From contig CALIZL010000113.1 in NCBI GenBank assembly GCA_938028745.1, forward strand, positions 1 through 44,583: 44,583 nucleotides of DNA, given 5' to 3'. The position numbers and the translations under genes are program-made. Positions 16,930 to 25,563 of the stretch are shown one piece after another. The stretch is from an uncultured Prevotella sp. (GTDB lineage: Bacteria; Bacteroidota; Bacteroidia; Bacteroidales; Bacteroidaceae). The notes under the pieces were generated by a model. The model ran no database searches, was not told where the DNA came from, and saw only the letters and a program-made list of their open reading frames with translations. Each line of letters opens with the position of its first letter. The stretch's first letter is position 1.

Positions 16930-18202
16930 GAAGAGAGCTAACGATGAAGAGCGTGATGTTGACGTCTTTGTAATTGCCGCTCAAAAGCTTTACCAACGTG
17001 TAGCTGATAAGTCCCAAGGCCATACCCTCGGCAATGCTATAAGTTAGCACCATCATCAAAACGGTGATAAAACAAGGTAGTGCCTCGGAGATGTCTTGCA
17101 GGTCTATCTTCTTGATAGACTCTAACATAAACACGCCAACAAGCACCAGTGCGCCCGTGGTTGCGGCAGAAGGGATGATGAGGAACAGCGGAGCCATGAA
17201 CAAAGCCACGAGGAAGAACATGGCCGTGGTAAATGCCGTGAGTCCTGTTCGGCCGCCTTCGGCCACACCTGCTGCGCTCTCAACGAACGTTGTAACGGTA
17301 GATGTGCCCAGAAGTGCACCCGTAGACGTGGCGATGGCATCGGCCATCATAGCCTTTTGGATGTTCTTCACATTGCCTTTTTCGTCCATCATGTCGGTTT
17401 TGGCTGCCGTTCCGATGAGCGTTCCCAGCGTGTTGAAGATGTCGATAAACACCAATACAAATACGGTGAGCATCATATCTACGTTGAGCAGTGCAGCGAA
17501 ATCGAGCTTTAAGAACGTTGGGGCGATGCTTTGGGGTAGCGAAACGGGCACGAAGGCATCGGGAATTTGGGTTATTCCCATAGGTATGCCCACAACCGTG
17601 CATATCAAGATGCTATAAAACAAGGCTCCGCGAACCTTCAACACCAGCAATGCGCCACTCAAAATGATGCCCAATGAGGCCAATGCAGCTGTGGAAGTGA
17701 AGGTGCCTAGCGTAACAAAGGTGTTTTTATCGGCCACTACAAGTCCTGCGTTTTTCAGTCCGATGAAGGCGATAAACAGTCCCAAACCGCCCGAAATGGC
17801 AAAGCGCAGGTTCTTGGGGATGCACTTTACAATTTGTTCGCGTATGTTCAGGGCGGTTAATAGGATGAAGACAATACCCTCTACAAACACTGCCGCCAGG
17901 GCTGCCTCCCACGAATAGCCCATGCCACGCACCAAGGTGAAGGCGAAAAAGGCATTGATACCCATGCCAGGAGCTTGCGCAAAGGGTAGCTTGGCCAAGA
18001 AAGCGATGAACAATGTGCCAAGAGCCGAGGCCAAAGCAGTGGCGGTGAACACGGCACCCTTGTCCATTCCCGCGGCACTTAGTATGTCGGGGTTCACGGC
18101 AAGGATGTAACTCATGGTTAGAAACGTGGTTACGCCGGCCATCATCTCTGTGCGGCGCGATTGTTTCTTGGGGTTAAACCCCAAAAGAGAATAGAAAGAC
18201 AT
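16904..18202 (-). CDS. NCS2 family purine permease (guanine/hypoxanthine type)
   Basis: A 432-residue inner-membrane protein with about 12-14 helices, of the AzgA/PbuG branch of the nucleobase-cation symporter 2 family. Diagnostic stretches: FTTFLTMSYI-like VTTFLTMSYILAVNP (residues about 24-38), QAPGMGINAFFAFT near 75-88, and the C-terminal half GTLIGTAAKTDMMDEKG then ATSTGALLGTSTVTTFVESAAG. These permeases import hypoxanthine, guanine or adenine with protons. It is second in a run of three same-strand genes: DUF5020 outer-membrane protein, this permease, and the secreted EEP enzyme whose start overlaps its end. Confidence 0.92.
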   Translation of the reverse strand: MSFYSLLGFNPKKQSRRTEMMAGVTTFLTMSYILAVNPDILSAAGMDKGAVFTATALASALGTLFIAFLAKLPFAQAPGMGINAFFAFTLVRGMGYSWEAALAAVFVEGIVFILLTALNIREQIVKCIPKNLRFAISGGLGLFIAFIGLKNAGLVVADKNTFVTLGTFTSTAALASLGIILSGALLVLKVRGALFYSILICTVVGIPMGITQIPDAFVPVSLPQSIAPTFLKLDFAALLNVDMMLTVFVLVFIDIFNTLGTLIGTAAKTDMMDEKGNVKNIQKAMMADAIATSTGALLGTSTVTTFVESAAGVAEGGRTGLTAFTTAMFFLVALFMAPLFLIIPSAATTGALVLVGVFMLESIKKIDLQDISEALPCFITVLMMVLTYSIAEGMALGLISYTLVKLLSGNYKDVNITLFIVSSLLVLRYVFQ

Positions 18203-18240
18203 GATTTGAGGGGGTGAGTTTTTGAGTTTATGAGTTGTAA

Positions 18241-18372
18241 ATTAACGGGTGGACTCCTTAGCGAATTAACAAGTTGAAAAAATGAAGAGTTAAAGAGTTA
18301 ACAAGGAATTTTACTTTCTGTTTCAAAAGCATACGGCTTAACTCCTTTACTTCTTAACTCCTTAACTCCTTA
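18241..18372. repeat. AGGAGTTAA / TTAACTCCT word array and inverted repeat
   Basis: The short gap between the DUF5020 gene and the permease holds GAGTTAAAGAGTTAAC on the left and several TTAACTCC words on the right (for example GGCTTAACTCC at 18335), which can pair. The string GCATACGGCTTAACTCC closely matches strings at 30910 and 42700, so this is a dispersed family. Confidence 0.55.
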
Positions 18373-18376
18373 ATAA

Positions 18377-19081
18377 TTAAAACGTCCACTTCGCTGCCAA
18401 TGTAGGCAACCAATACCAACGGTGGTTTTGATTAACGAAGTTGTTGCTTACTTCCCACTCCGTTCCTAGGCTTAGTTTGAAGTCTTCGCTAACGCCTTTG
18501 ATGCGGTTGAGGTTAACCCAGAATTGGGGTTCGGAAAGGAAAACGGCGATATTTCGTCCGTCGGCGAAACGGCGATCGCCCCAAAAGTCGGCAAATCCGT
18601 CGAACGTTAATAGGTGGTTGCAGAAGTTTAAGTACCATGTTGCCGTGAGTTGCCACGAGTGTTTCTGACTTTGTTTGGCCAGATACTTATACATGGGCGT
18701 GATGGTAAAGCCCGAATTAAAGTCTTTCTCGTTCCAGCTATAAGTCACACCAGCAAGATAAGCGTCGTTATACGAGCCCACCCCTTTGGCCAATCCGCCG
18801 TTATACTCTACGTGAATAGCCAATGGTGCTTGCCAGAATTTCAGCTCGCGGGCTATCTCCCAATATGCGGAAGCCACGCCATTGTCTGCATAGTCCATGT
18901 CGACGAAGAAGAAAGTGTTACCCCATTTGTCGGGTTTGAACATCTCCACGGTTGTCGTTAGTTTGGGTCGCGTGGAGAGATTGTCGTTCAGATGTCCGAA
19001 ATCGTAATGCAATTGCACGTTCTGCGCCTGTACAGACAGGCTGGCCACGAAAGCAATGGCCACAGCTAAAAGCTTTTTCAT
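18377..19081 (-). CDS. DUF5020 family outer-membrane protein (Tsx-like channel)
   Basis: A 234-residue predicted beta-barrel with signal peptide MKKLLAVAIAFVASLSVQAQ and a C-terminal Phe after alternating aromatic strands (LPTLAAKWTF), typical of outer-membrane proteins. DUF5020 proteins resemble the nucleoside channel Tsx. Motifs: LHYDFGHLNDN near 25-35, FFFVDMDYADNG near 58-70, WGDRRFADGRN. I set the start at 19081. The longer frame from 19222 starts upstream of the promoter and inside a MITE-like element. Together with the NCS2 permease and the secreted EEP hydrolase downstream it would form a nucleoside or nucleobase uptake route; that is an inference from context. Confidence 0.82.
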   Translation of the reverse strand: MKKLLAVAIAFVASLSVQAQNVQLHYDFGHLNDNLSTRPKLTTTVEMFKPDKWGNTFFFVDMDYADNGVASAYWEIARELKFWQAPLAIHVEYNGGLAKGVGSYNDAYLAGVTYSWNEKDFNSGFTITPMYKYLAKQSQKHSWQLTATWYLNFCNHLLTFDGFADFWGDRRFADGRNIAVFLSEPQFWVNLNRIKGVSEDFKLSLGTEWEVSNNFVNQNHRWYWLPTLAAKWTF

Positions 19082-19162
19082 CCTTGTTTTTTGTTTGGTT
19101 TCGTTAGTTATCCAGAACACACTACCCGCATACACTGCGGCGAAGAGGCCTGAAAGCAATTG

Positions 19163-19170
19163 CAAAGTTA
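19163..19170 (-). promoter_or_regulatory. -7 box for the DUF5020 gene
   Basis: The minus strand reads TAACTTTG (TAnnTTTG). The predicted transcript begins near 19156, with a leader of about 75 bases. No obvious -33 TTTG. Confidence 0.5.
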
Positions 19171-19211
19171 GTGAGAAATGATGAGAAAAAGCAGTAACAG
19201 AGTAATAAAAA

Positions 19212-19348
19212 GCCTCACCCACAGCCCCTCTCCAAGGGGAGAGGGGAGTGATATGCCTTGCAATAGCATTGCATTTTTTGCTTATCAGCCTAGTAGTAGC
19301 ACAGCATATTACGCCCCTCTCCCCTTGGAGAGGGGTTGGGGGTGAGGC
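19212..19348. mobile_element. MITE-like element, copy 2
   Basis: Inverted ends: GCCTCACCCACAGCCCCTC then TCCAAGGGGAGAGGGGAGT (19212-19249), and CGCCCCTCTCCCCTTGGAG then AGGGGTTGGGGGTGAGGC (19312-19348), around a 60-base centre. It lies between the hybrid regulator gene's stop and the DUF5020 promoter. Confidence 0.75.
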
Positions 19349-19353
19349 CTCTT

Positions 19354-22251
19354 TTACCCACCATTCTTCCTATATTCAGACGGCGTAACGCCGAATGCTT
19401 TCTTGAAAGCGTGGTAGAAACTAGACGCATGTTCGAAACCACAACGTTCTGAAATCTCCTCGATGTTCAACTCAAACCTTGTGTCGAGCAGCTGTTTGCC
19501 CTTCTGCATCTTTAAGTTTAGGATGAAAGCACCTGGCGTGTTGCCTGTAAGCGCCACTATCTTACGGGTGAATTGCCTAAGACTCATGCCCAATCTTTCG
19601 GCCAAAGCATTAACGTCTAGCGCGCGTTTGTCGAGCAAAAGGTAAGCTGTGTCTACGGCTTTCGTTAGGAATTGCCGTTCGGCCTCGGCGCGAACGTCGC
19701 CTTCTTCCTTTGTTTCGTTTCCGTTATCACCATATTTCTCGCGCATTTTTCGATGCCTATCAAGCAGGTTTTCCACCCTTGTCGTCAGCTCTTCACTGTT
19801 AAAAGGCTTGGTGATGTAGGCATCGGCCCCGGCCTTAATGCCCTCCAATCGTTCTTGTTCGGTTATCTTTCCCGTAACCACCACGATGGGAATATGGTTC
19901 ATTACGTCGCTCGCCCTAACCTGCTTGCACACTTCCAAGCCATCCATTCCAGGCATCATGCGGTCGGTTATGATGATGTCGGGCACCAGTTCTGTTGCTC
20001 TGGCCAAGGCCTCCTCGCCGTTAGAGGCATAACAAACGGCGTATTGCGGCGTGAACAACGAACCCATATACGCAGCCAAGTCGGCATTATCTTCCACGAT
20101 AAGCATGCGTTGCTCGGCGCAATTATCGTTCGTTTCGTCGTCGAGACGTTTCTCCACATGCGGCAACATGGGCGTGTTGGTGTGCTTTTGAGCGTTGGCC
20201 GTGGGCTTGCACACGTTTCTTATGGGCAACGTTATGGTGAAAGTAGCCCCTCGTCCAGGCGCACTTCCCACCACGATTTGCCCGTCTAGCGCGTCTATTA
20301 TCTGCCTAACCAAGGCCAATCCCACGCCAGTTCCGTTCTTCGATGCACCATTGCTGGCCCTATAAAAAGGCTCGAAGAGATGCGCTACGGCCTCAGGAGC
20401 AATGCCCACGCCCGTATCTTTCACCCTAATGACGACGTTTGCGGCCTCGCGTGCCACCGCTACGCTCACCTTTCCGTATGGGGGCGTGAACTTAAATGCG
20501 TTAGACAGCAGGTTGTTCATCACCTTATTAATATACTCTGGCACGAAGTCGGTAACGATACGCTCGTTACCAGAGAAGTTTAATTCCACGTTTTGAGACA
20601 CCGCGAAGTCACGATAACTCTCCACAACCATGTTTACATGCGCTGTTATGTCGGCGTTTTCCCAGTCGGGATTGCCCACGGCCGACTTCACCCTGGCGAT
20701 GTCTAGCAGCTGATTAATGAGCGTAAGCAAGCTGTTTCCTTGCCTTTCGATGGTCTGCGCCTTATGTTTGGCCTCGTCGGTAAGGCTTTCGTCTTGGTTC
20801 AATTCGTGGCTTAGACCCAGTATTAGGGTTAAAGGCGTTCGCAATTCGTGGGTGATGTTGGTGTAGAAGTTCTCTCGCAACTGGCTCACCTGTTTGAGTA
20901 AGGCGTGGTTGCGCTGCCTAATCTTGCCCACATATACCAGTGCGACCACTACCAACAGCAACAACGTAACCACCACAATGGCGGCAATGGCCACGATGCG
21001 CTTTTCTTTTTGTTCGTGTTGCGCTTGCAGTGTAAGTTCTTCGTTCTTGTATTTGGCGTTGCCCTGACTCACTGCCTGCTCCATATCGTGCTGATAAATA
21101 GAGTCTTTCAAGGCCACATAGCGTTGCAAATGCTGTGCGGCCAAGGTGGGATTGCTGGCTTTTAAGGCATTGAAAGCGCCCATCTGCGCCCTGCTTAGGT
21201 TATAAAGGTCGTTGCGTTGTTCGAATATTTCGATGGCTTTTTCAAAGCATTGCTGCGCCGATGCGTACTCTCCGCGACGGTTAAGCAGTTCGCCCTTTTG
21301 GTTCATACAAATGCCCAACGACTGCTTGTTGCCTGCTTTTTCAAGTATAGGGATGGCTCTTTCCACTGTTCTTTCGGCCTCAACGTAGCGTTCCATGTCC
21401 ATTAAGGCGGTCGCCATCTGCGAAAGTCTGATGCCCGTCTTCGCTACATTGCCGCGTTGCTCGTCTATTTGGTAGGCTTTTACGGCATGTTCAAGGGCCA
21501 ATTGCTCTTTTTTCATGGCATGATAAATTTCTGATGCCATGCCATATTGTATGGCCATGCGGTTAGAATCGTTGGCTTGGGTGCTCAATGCAATGGCCTC
21601 TAAGATGTAGCGTTCGCCCTCTTCGGGTTGCTTAGCCACAAGACTAATGGCCGCAAGTGTGTTTAACGAGCTGCTTATCCTACTTTTATCGCCCGTTTCG
21701 CGGTCCAGTTCAAGGCTTTTTTGGGCGTGCTTAATAGCCCGAACAAGGTCCGATTGGCGGAATAACAGCTGTGCGGCAAGCTGCTCGCAGTCGCTTATAA
21801 GCATCAAGTCGTTGGTTTTGTAAGTAAGGGGAAGGGCTTTTCGGGCGTAGTTCAAGGCCGTAGCGTAGTCTTGTTTGTCCCAAAAATACTCGGCAGCGTG
21901 ATACAAAACCATCGCATCCACCTTGTCTTTGGGGGTATCGTTGGCCACTTTAACGAGCGAATCGGTTAGTTCTTCGGCATACAACAGCCCGAAAATGCGG
22001 TTGGCGATGGCCGTTTTTTCGGCTCCATCTTGTTCTTCGTACGTTGCAAGCAGGCGCAACAAACGCCCGTCGGTTTTGGGTTCGACGTTCTGTTTGGCAG
22101 GCTCTTGACTGGTAGGAGGAAAGTCGGGCAGGTCGATTGGTTGCTTATCGGCGCATGCGTTCAACAGTCCAGTCAGCACAACAAGCATGGTAACAAAGTG
22201 CAAGGCCACGTATTGCAGGGCTTGTTTGGGCAAGTAATGGTTGCAGTCCAT
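19354..22251 (-). CDS. hybrid two-component regulator with TPR sensor (HK-REC-AraC)
   Basis: A 965-residue one-protein signalling system. The N-terminal hydrophobic segment ends LLNAC (a possible lipobox at residue 33). TPR-like helices fill residues about 65-400, followed by one membrane helix (419-441). The kinase has the H-box ITHELRTPLTL with His468, N-box LLSNAFKFTP near 581-590 and G-box TGVGLAL. The receiver has Asp763 in DIIITDRMMPG and Lys815. The AraC DNA-binding pair occupies 868-965. The gene is flanked by a transglutaminase-like gene (same strand, upstream) and the DUF5020 cluster (downstream, separated by a MITE). No sus-type genes are near, so the target is unknown. A -7 box lies at 22308-22315. 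Confidence 0.92.
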   Translation of the reverse strand: MDCNHYLPKQALQYVALHFVTMLVVLTGLLNACADKQPIDLPDFPPTSQEPAKQNVEPKTDGRLLRLLATYEEQDGAEKTAIANRIFGLLYAEELTDSLVKVANDTPKDKVDAMVLYHAAEYFWDKQDYATALNYARKALPLTYKTNDLMLISDCEQLAAQLLFRQSDLVRAIKHAQKSLELDRETGDKSRISSSLNTLAAISLVAKQPEEGERYILEAIALSTQANDSNRMAIQYGMASEIYHAMKKEQLALEHAVKAYQIDEQRGNVAKTGIRLSQMATALMDMERYVEAERTVERAIPILEKAGNKQSLGICMNQKGELLNRRGEYASAQQCFEKAIEIFEQRNDLYNLSRAQMGAFNALKASNPTLAAQHLQRYVALKDSIYQHDMEQAVSQGNAKYKNEELTLQAQHEQKEKRIVAIAAIVVVTLLLLVVVALVYVGKIRQRNHALLKQVSQLRENFYTNITHELRTPLTLILGLSHELNQDESLTDEAKHKAQTIERQGNSLLTLINQLLDIARVKSAVGNPDWENADITAHVNMVVESYRDFAVSQNVELNFSGNERIVTDFVPEYINKVMNNLLSNAFKFTPPYGKVSVAVAREAANVVIRVKDTGVGIAPEAVAHLFEPFYRASNGASKNGTGVGLALVRQIIDALDGQIVVGSAPGRGATFTITLPIRNVCKPTANAQKHTNTPMLPHVEKRLDDETNDNCAEQRMLIVEDNADLAAYMGSLFTPQYAVCYASNGEEALARATELVPDIIITDRMMPGMDGLEVCKQVRASDVMNHIPIVVVTGKITEQERLEGIKAGADAYITKPFNSEELTTRVENLLDRHRKMREKYGDNGNETKEEGDVRAEAERQFLTKAVDTAYLLLDKRALDVNALAERLGMSLRQFTRKIVALTGNTPGAFILNLKMQKGKQLLDTRFELNIEEISERCGFEHASSFYHAFKKAFGVTPSEYRKNGG

Positions 22252-22307
22252 AGGTTCGAGGTGTTGTAAGTTGCGTGCGGCACACGTCCGCTGTTCGTTT
22301 CATATTG

Positions 22308-22315
22308 CAAACTTA
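22308..22315 (-). promoter_or_regulatory. -7 box of the TPR-type hybrid regulator
   Basis: The minus strand reads TAAGTTTG, a TAnnTTTG match, giving a leader of about 50 bases before the ATG at 22251. No -33 TTTG visible. The rest of the 312-base gap holds the terminator described next and AT-rich sequence. Confidence 0.5.
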
Positions 22316-22465
22316 CATAAAAATCCCGAAATATACACCATAATATATTAAGAGATTATATTTTTGTTTAAATAGGGAAAAGCCACAACTAGTGAGACAA
22401 GTCGAACAAATACGACTGGCCTAAAAGCAGAATAGACCGCCCAAACCGAAGAGGTTGAACTGCCT

Positions 22466-22540
22466 TGAAAAAAGAAAAGCCGATTAAGTTGGCCGGAACT
22501 ATCAGAGCAATCTGAAAGCCTCGACCAACCTAACCGGCTT
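22466..22540 (-). terminator. intrinsic terminator of the transglutaminase-like gene
   Basis: A 16-base arm, AAGCCGATTAAGTTGG (22477-22492), pairs with CCAACCTAACCGGCTT (22525-22540) at 14 positions. A nested stem TCAGA/TCTGA lies in the loop. On the minus strand the stem is followed by TTTCTTTTTTCAA, a proper U-run, 24 bases past the stop codon. Confidence 0.75.
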
Positions 22541-22563
22541 GATTTGCCCGATGCTAACTGGCT

Positions 22564-25182
22564 TTATTTGCCCGTTTCTAGCATCTTTGCCACCTTTTCT
22601 AGCTGCTCGCCCATGCCAATTGTGTAGCCTTGCGAACAGAAAACAACGCGATTAAAGGTGTCTGCCACAATGAAAACAGGCATCTGCGAGGGGTTAGCCA
22701 GTTTCATGGCATTGGCTACTTGCTGCCTAATCTTACCGTCGGCATCTACGCCCAGAATGATGTTGGTAGGTAATGTGCCGAAGTTCTCGTCCTTGAAACG
22801 CTGTAAATCGGCATCGTTGGGGAAGAGTAACACGAAGGGACGGCCCCATTCGTCGAGCGTGGCGCGCGCTTTTGCCAAGTCGCGTAGGGCGTGATTGGTG
22901 GGTTCTTCGCCAATACCCAACAGGGCAAGCGTGAAATATCCGCGACCCGTTTGCGACAAGATGCTCACCTCTTGACCGTCTTTGAGGAAACGCGACTCGC
23001 TATCGAAGTTGCCCAACACATTGAGCTGCCCCGACGGACGGCGCATAACGAGTGGCACTTCGGTGGTTTTGCCGGCGGCTACGTTGAAGAAACGCTGCGT
23101 GGCCAGCACGCCGCCATTGGCCAAACGCGTACCGGTAACAAGCAGATAAGTGCCTGCATCCAGGTCGTAACCGCGCTCAAAGGTGTTGGCCCAAGTTGTT
23201 CCCTCGTTGGCATTTCCGTCTCCTTCTTCGAAGTTCAGCAGCTGTGCCTGTCCGTTTACAATCTTACTCAGGGTGAAGTGGCTGTAATACTTGGGGTCGG
23301 CAGGCAGCAATGGCGCAGCCGAATAAGTAAGTTTAAGCTTACCCGTGGGCGTGGCTTGGCTTTGTGCGTTATCAAAATTCACGTCAACCCATGCGCTGTC
23401 ACGCTTGTATTGCACCTTACCCGTAACCGCATCCTTGCGCGACTCGATGCCCAAGCTGCGCGCCATGCTCACAAAGAAGATGTCGCGCGAGCGTGTATCG
23501 GTAAGTCTCGAACGCCAAACGCCCATCGGTGTTTGCGCAATGCGCAGGGCCTTGGTGTCGGGATTGAGCCTGATGTTGTGCTTAGTCCATTCCACTAGTA
23601 TTGTGGGATTGGCGCGCATGCTGTCTGCCAAGGCCGTATTGAAGGCATGTTGGAATGTTTGTTTAAAGGGAGCGATAATCATTTCGTCTTCCACACGCGG
23701 CGACAATTGGTTGCTTTCAGCCCCAAAATGGTCTTCAAGAATGTTGAGTGGCATGTCGTGCAAGTCTTTATCGGGCAGCGTTTCCAGCAGTGCCAACGCG
23801 CGATCCAGACGGTCTGAGTGACTGCTGACAAACTGATGGATGGTTTTCCAGTTGCCACGCGCACGCTTTAAGAAGTCGCCTATGCGCCCGTCTTTCTTGG
23901 GTTTGTAGAATGTTGCCTCGTAAGCGTGGCGTATACTGTCTTCTTTTGCCAACCTCAGCTTGTTGGCTACGGCCTCATCGAACGTTACCTCGGGTAGCGT
24001 GGCACTTTCAACGGGCGGTACGATATTAACCGAATCGAGTGCGCCCACCGTCATCTTTGCATCCGAACGTGCACTGCGGTTAAGGCGAATGGTAACGGCC
24101 TTGTCCTTTCCGAACGAGGCCTTGGCAAAGCCGTACGCCCCATTCTTAGAGGCCCACACCAGCATATCGCCCACGCCAGCGGTGAGGAACGTTCGCCCAC
24201 GCGTGTCGGTAAACTTGTTCACAGCCGTGTAATACTCGGCATAATTGTATATCTTAAATTCCACTTTGGCCTTATCAACGGCTTTTCCTGCGGCATCCAC
24301 CACGGCAAAGTCTACGCGGGCCGTGGGTGCATAGTTGCCAATGAGGTTTATTTCGGTATAGTTACTGGTTCGCAACATCACCTCTTCGGGGCCTCGATAG
24401 TTGCCGAAGGCCTTTGTGTGCATAAGCATGGCGCGCGATGCAGGCAGGTTAAACCAGCCCAAGTCGAGCACTGGTTCGGGTTCGCAGGCCCCTAGGAAGT
24501 GCCATTTGCCGTCGGCCCATGCCTCCACCCACGCGTGGTTGTCGTCGGTATGCGCCCAACGTGGCGTGTACACCTGCCTAGCGGGGATGCCCAACGTACG
24601 CAATACGGCCACCGTAAACGTGCTTTCTTCGCCACAACGCCCAATGGCGGTCTTCATACAGGCCAAAGGAGCCAAGGTGCGGGCGTTAGATGGCTGGTAG
24701 GTTACATGCTCATGGCACCAGTGGTTCAGTTCCAGCACGGCCTCGGTCATGCTCAAACCCTCTACGCGTTTTTTCAGTTCGTCGTACAAAACCATGCGTG
24801 TGTTGTCCAAGTTCTCGTTGTTCACACGTATGGGAAGTACGAAATGCCTGAACAACAGTTCGGGAACGTCTCGCCCCCAAGGCATTTCGTCGCGCGCCTT
24901 GAACGTGGCTTTCACGTTATCTAGGTAGAAAGCGGTGGTGTAATCGGTGACATCGGCCACGGGCATGTAGGCATACAGAAACTCCAAAGCCTCTTGTTCG
25001 GCCGGTGTAGGCACGGTTTGGGTTGGCGTGAAGAAGTTTTTGCCCACCAATTGCATTTTCGCGGTGAAGTCTTTATGCACTTGCGCACGGTATTTGTCAT
25101 CAGAAATGAAATGGTAAAATCCAGCCTGGGCAACGTTACATGCGGCCAAAGCGACAAAGAGTGATAGCAATAGCTTTCTCAT
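22564..25182 (-). CDS. periplasmic transglutaminase-like protein with C-terminal thioredoxin-like domain
   Basis: An 872-residue exported protein with a signal peptide ending AQA at residue 20. The transglutaminase-like core spans about 130-245. It has the catalytic Cys183 in GRCGEESTF, His216 in DDNHAWVE, and acidic residues near 234-240 (ACEPEPVLD) for the triad. A carboxypeptidase-regulatory-like beta domain follows (about 295-370), then a long helical part. The last 110 residues look like a thioredoxin fold (RPFVLLFPNDADLQRFKDE, then MPVFIVADTFNRVVFCSQGY) without a CxxC. Bacterial relatives act as proteases or amidases rather than cross-linkers. Start by signal peptide; the terminator lies directly downstream. 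The substrate is unknown. Confidence 0.85.
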   Translation of the reverse strand: MRKLLLSLFVALAACNVAQAGFYHFISDDKYRAQVHKDFTAKMQLVGKNFFTPTQTVPTPAEQEALEFLYAYMPVADVTDYTTAFYLDNVKATFKARDEMPWGRDVPELLFRHFVLPIRVNNENLDNTRMVLYDELKKRVEGLSMTEAVLELNHWCHEHVTYQPSNARTLAPLACMKTAIGRCGEESTFTVAVLRTLGIPARQVYTPRWAHTDDNHAWVEAWADGKWHFLGACEPEPVLDLGWFNLPASRAMLMHTKAFGNYRGPEEVMLRTSNYTEINLIGNYAPTARVDFAVVDAAGKAVDKAKVEFKIYNYAEYYTAVNKFTDTRGRTFLTAGVGDMLVWASKNGAYGFAKASFGKDKAVTIRLNRSARSDAKMTVGALDSVNIVPPVESATLPEVTFDEAVANKLRLAKEDSIRHAYEATFYKPKKDGRIGDFLKRARGNWKTIHQFVSSHSDRLDRALALLETLPDKDLHDMPLNILEDHFGAESNQLSPRVEDEMIIAPFKQTFQHAFNTALADSMRANPTILVEWTKHNIRLNPDTKALRIAQTPMGVWRSRLTDTRSRDIFFVSMARSLGIESRKDAVTGKVQYKRDSAWVDVNFDNAQSQATPTGKLKLTYSAAPLLPADPKYYSHFTLSKIVNGQAQLLNFEEGDGNANEGTTWANTFERGYDLDAGTYLLVTGTRLANGGVLATQRFFNVAAGKTTEVPLVMRRPSGQLNVLGNFDSESRFLKDGQEVSILSQTGRGYFTLALLGIGEEPTNHALRDLAKARATLDEWGRPFVLLFPNDADLQRFKDENFGTLPTNIILGVDADGKIRQQVANAMKLANPSQMPVFIVADTFNRVVFCSQGYTIGMGEQLEKVAKMLETGK

Positions 25183-25317
25183 GTTGATAGTAATGGTTTT
25201 GTTGATGTAAGATAAGGGGTTGTGACATTATGGTATGCGTGGGTCATCTTGTTGTAGTTTTGCGGTGTCTGCATGGCTAAAAGATGGCTTGCGCATTTCG
25301 TTTCTCAGAAGTTTTTT

Positions 25318-25365
25318 GTGCCCCGTCGGCCGTATGGCTTGCATATCGGCTGGCGACGGGGACAC
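25318..25365. other. strong two-part hairpin between cutC and the transglutaminase-like gene
   Basis: GTGCCCCGTCG (25318-25328) pairs with CGACGGGG-A-CAC (25354-25365), with an inner stem of GCCGTATG and GCATATCGGC. It lies about 200 bases past cutC and about 135 bases before the next minus-strand ATG, with no U-run on either strand. It could be a leader structure of the transglutaminase-like gene or a weak terminator of cutC. The rest of 25183-25563 shows no supported gene. Confidence 0.45.
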
Positions 25366-25563
25366 AAATGCAATTAACAAACAAACTATTTAATATGGAA
25401 AAGAGGTTTCATCGTACGCCCAAAGCCCTGCTCGTGCGCCTGCATCCCGTTCAAATTCTCGTTTTTATCTGTCGGGCAAAGCAGCCGCATTGCCTGCGCC
25501 GCATGTGGGGTTTCGGGCTGTCGGCGCATCTCGTTTGGGGCTGTGGTGGGGCTATTGGGTGGG

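Noticed and set aside
18203..18376. Purine riboswitch ahead of the NCS2 permease
   Set aside because: The gap consists of AGGAGTTAA/TTAACTCC words; the conserved purine-aptamer loops are not visible.
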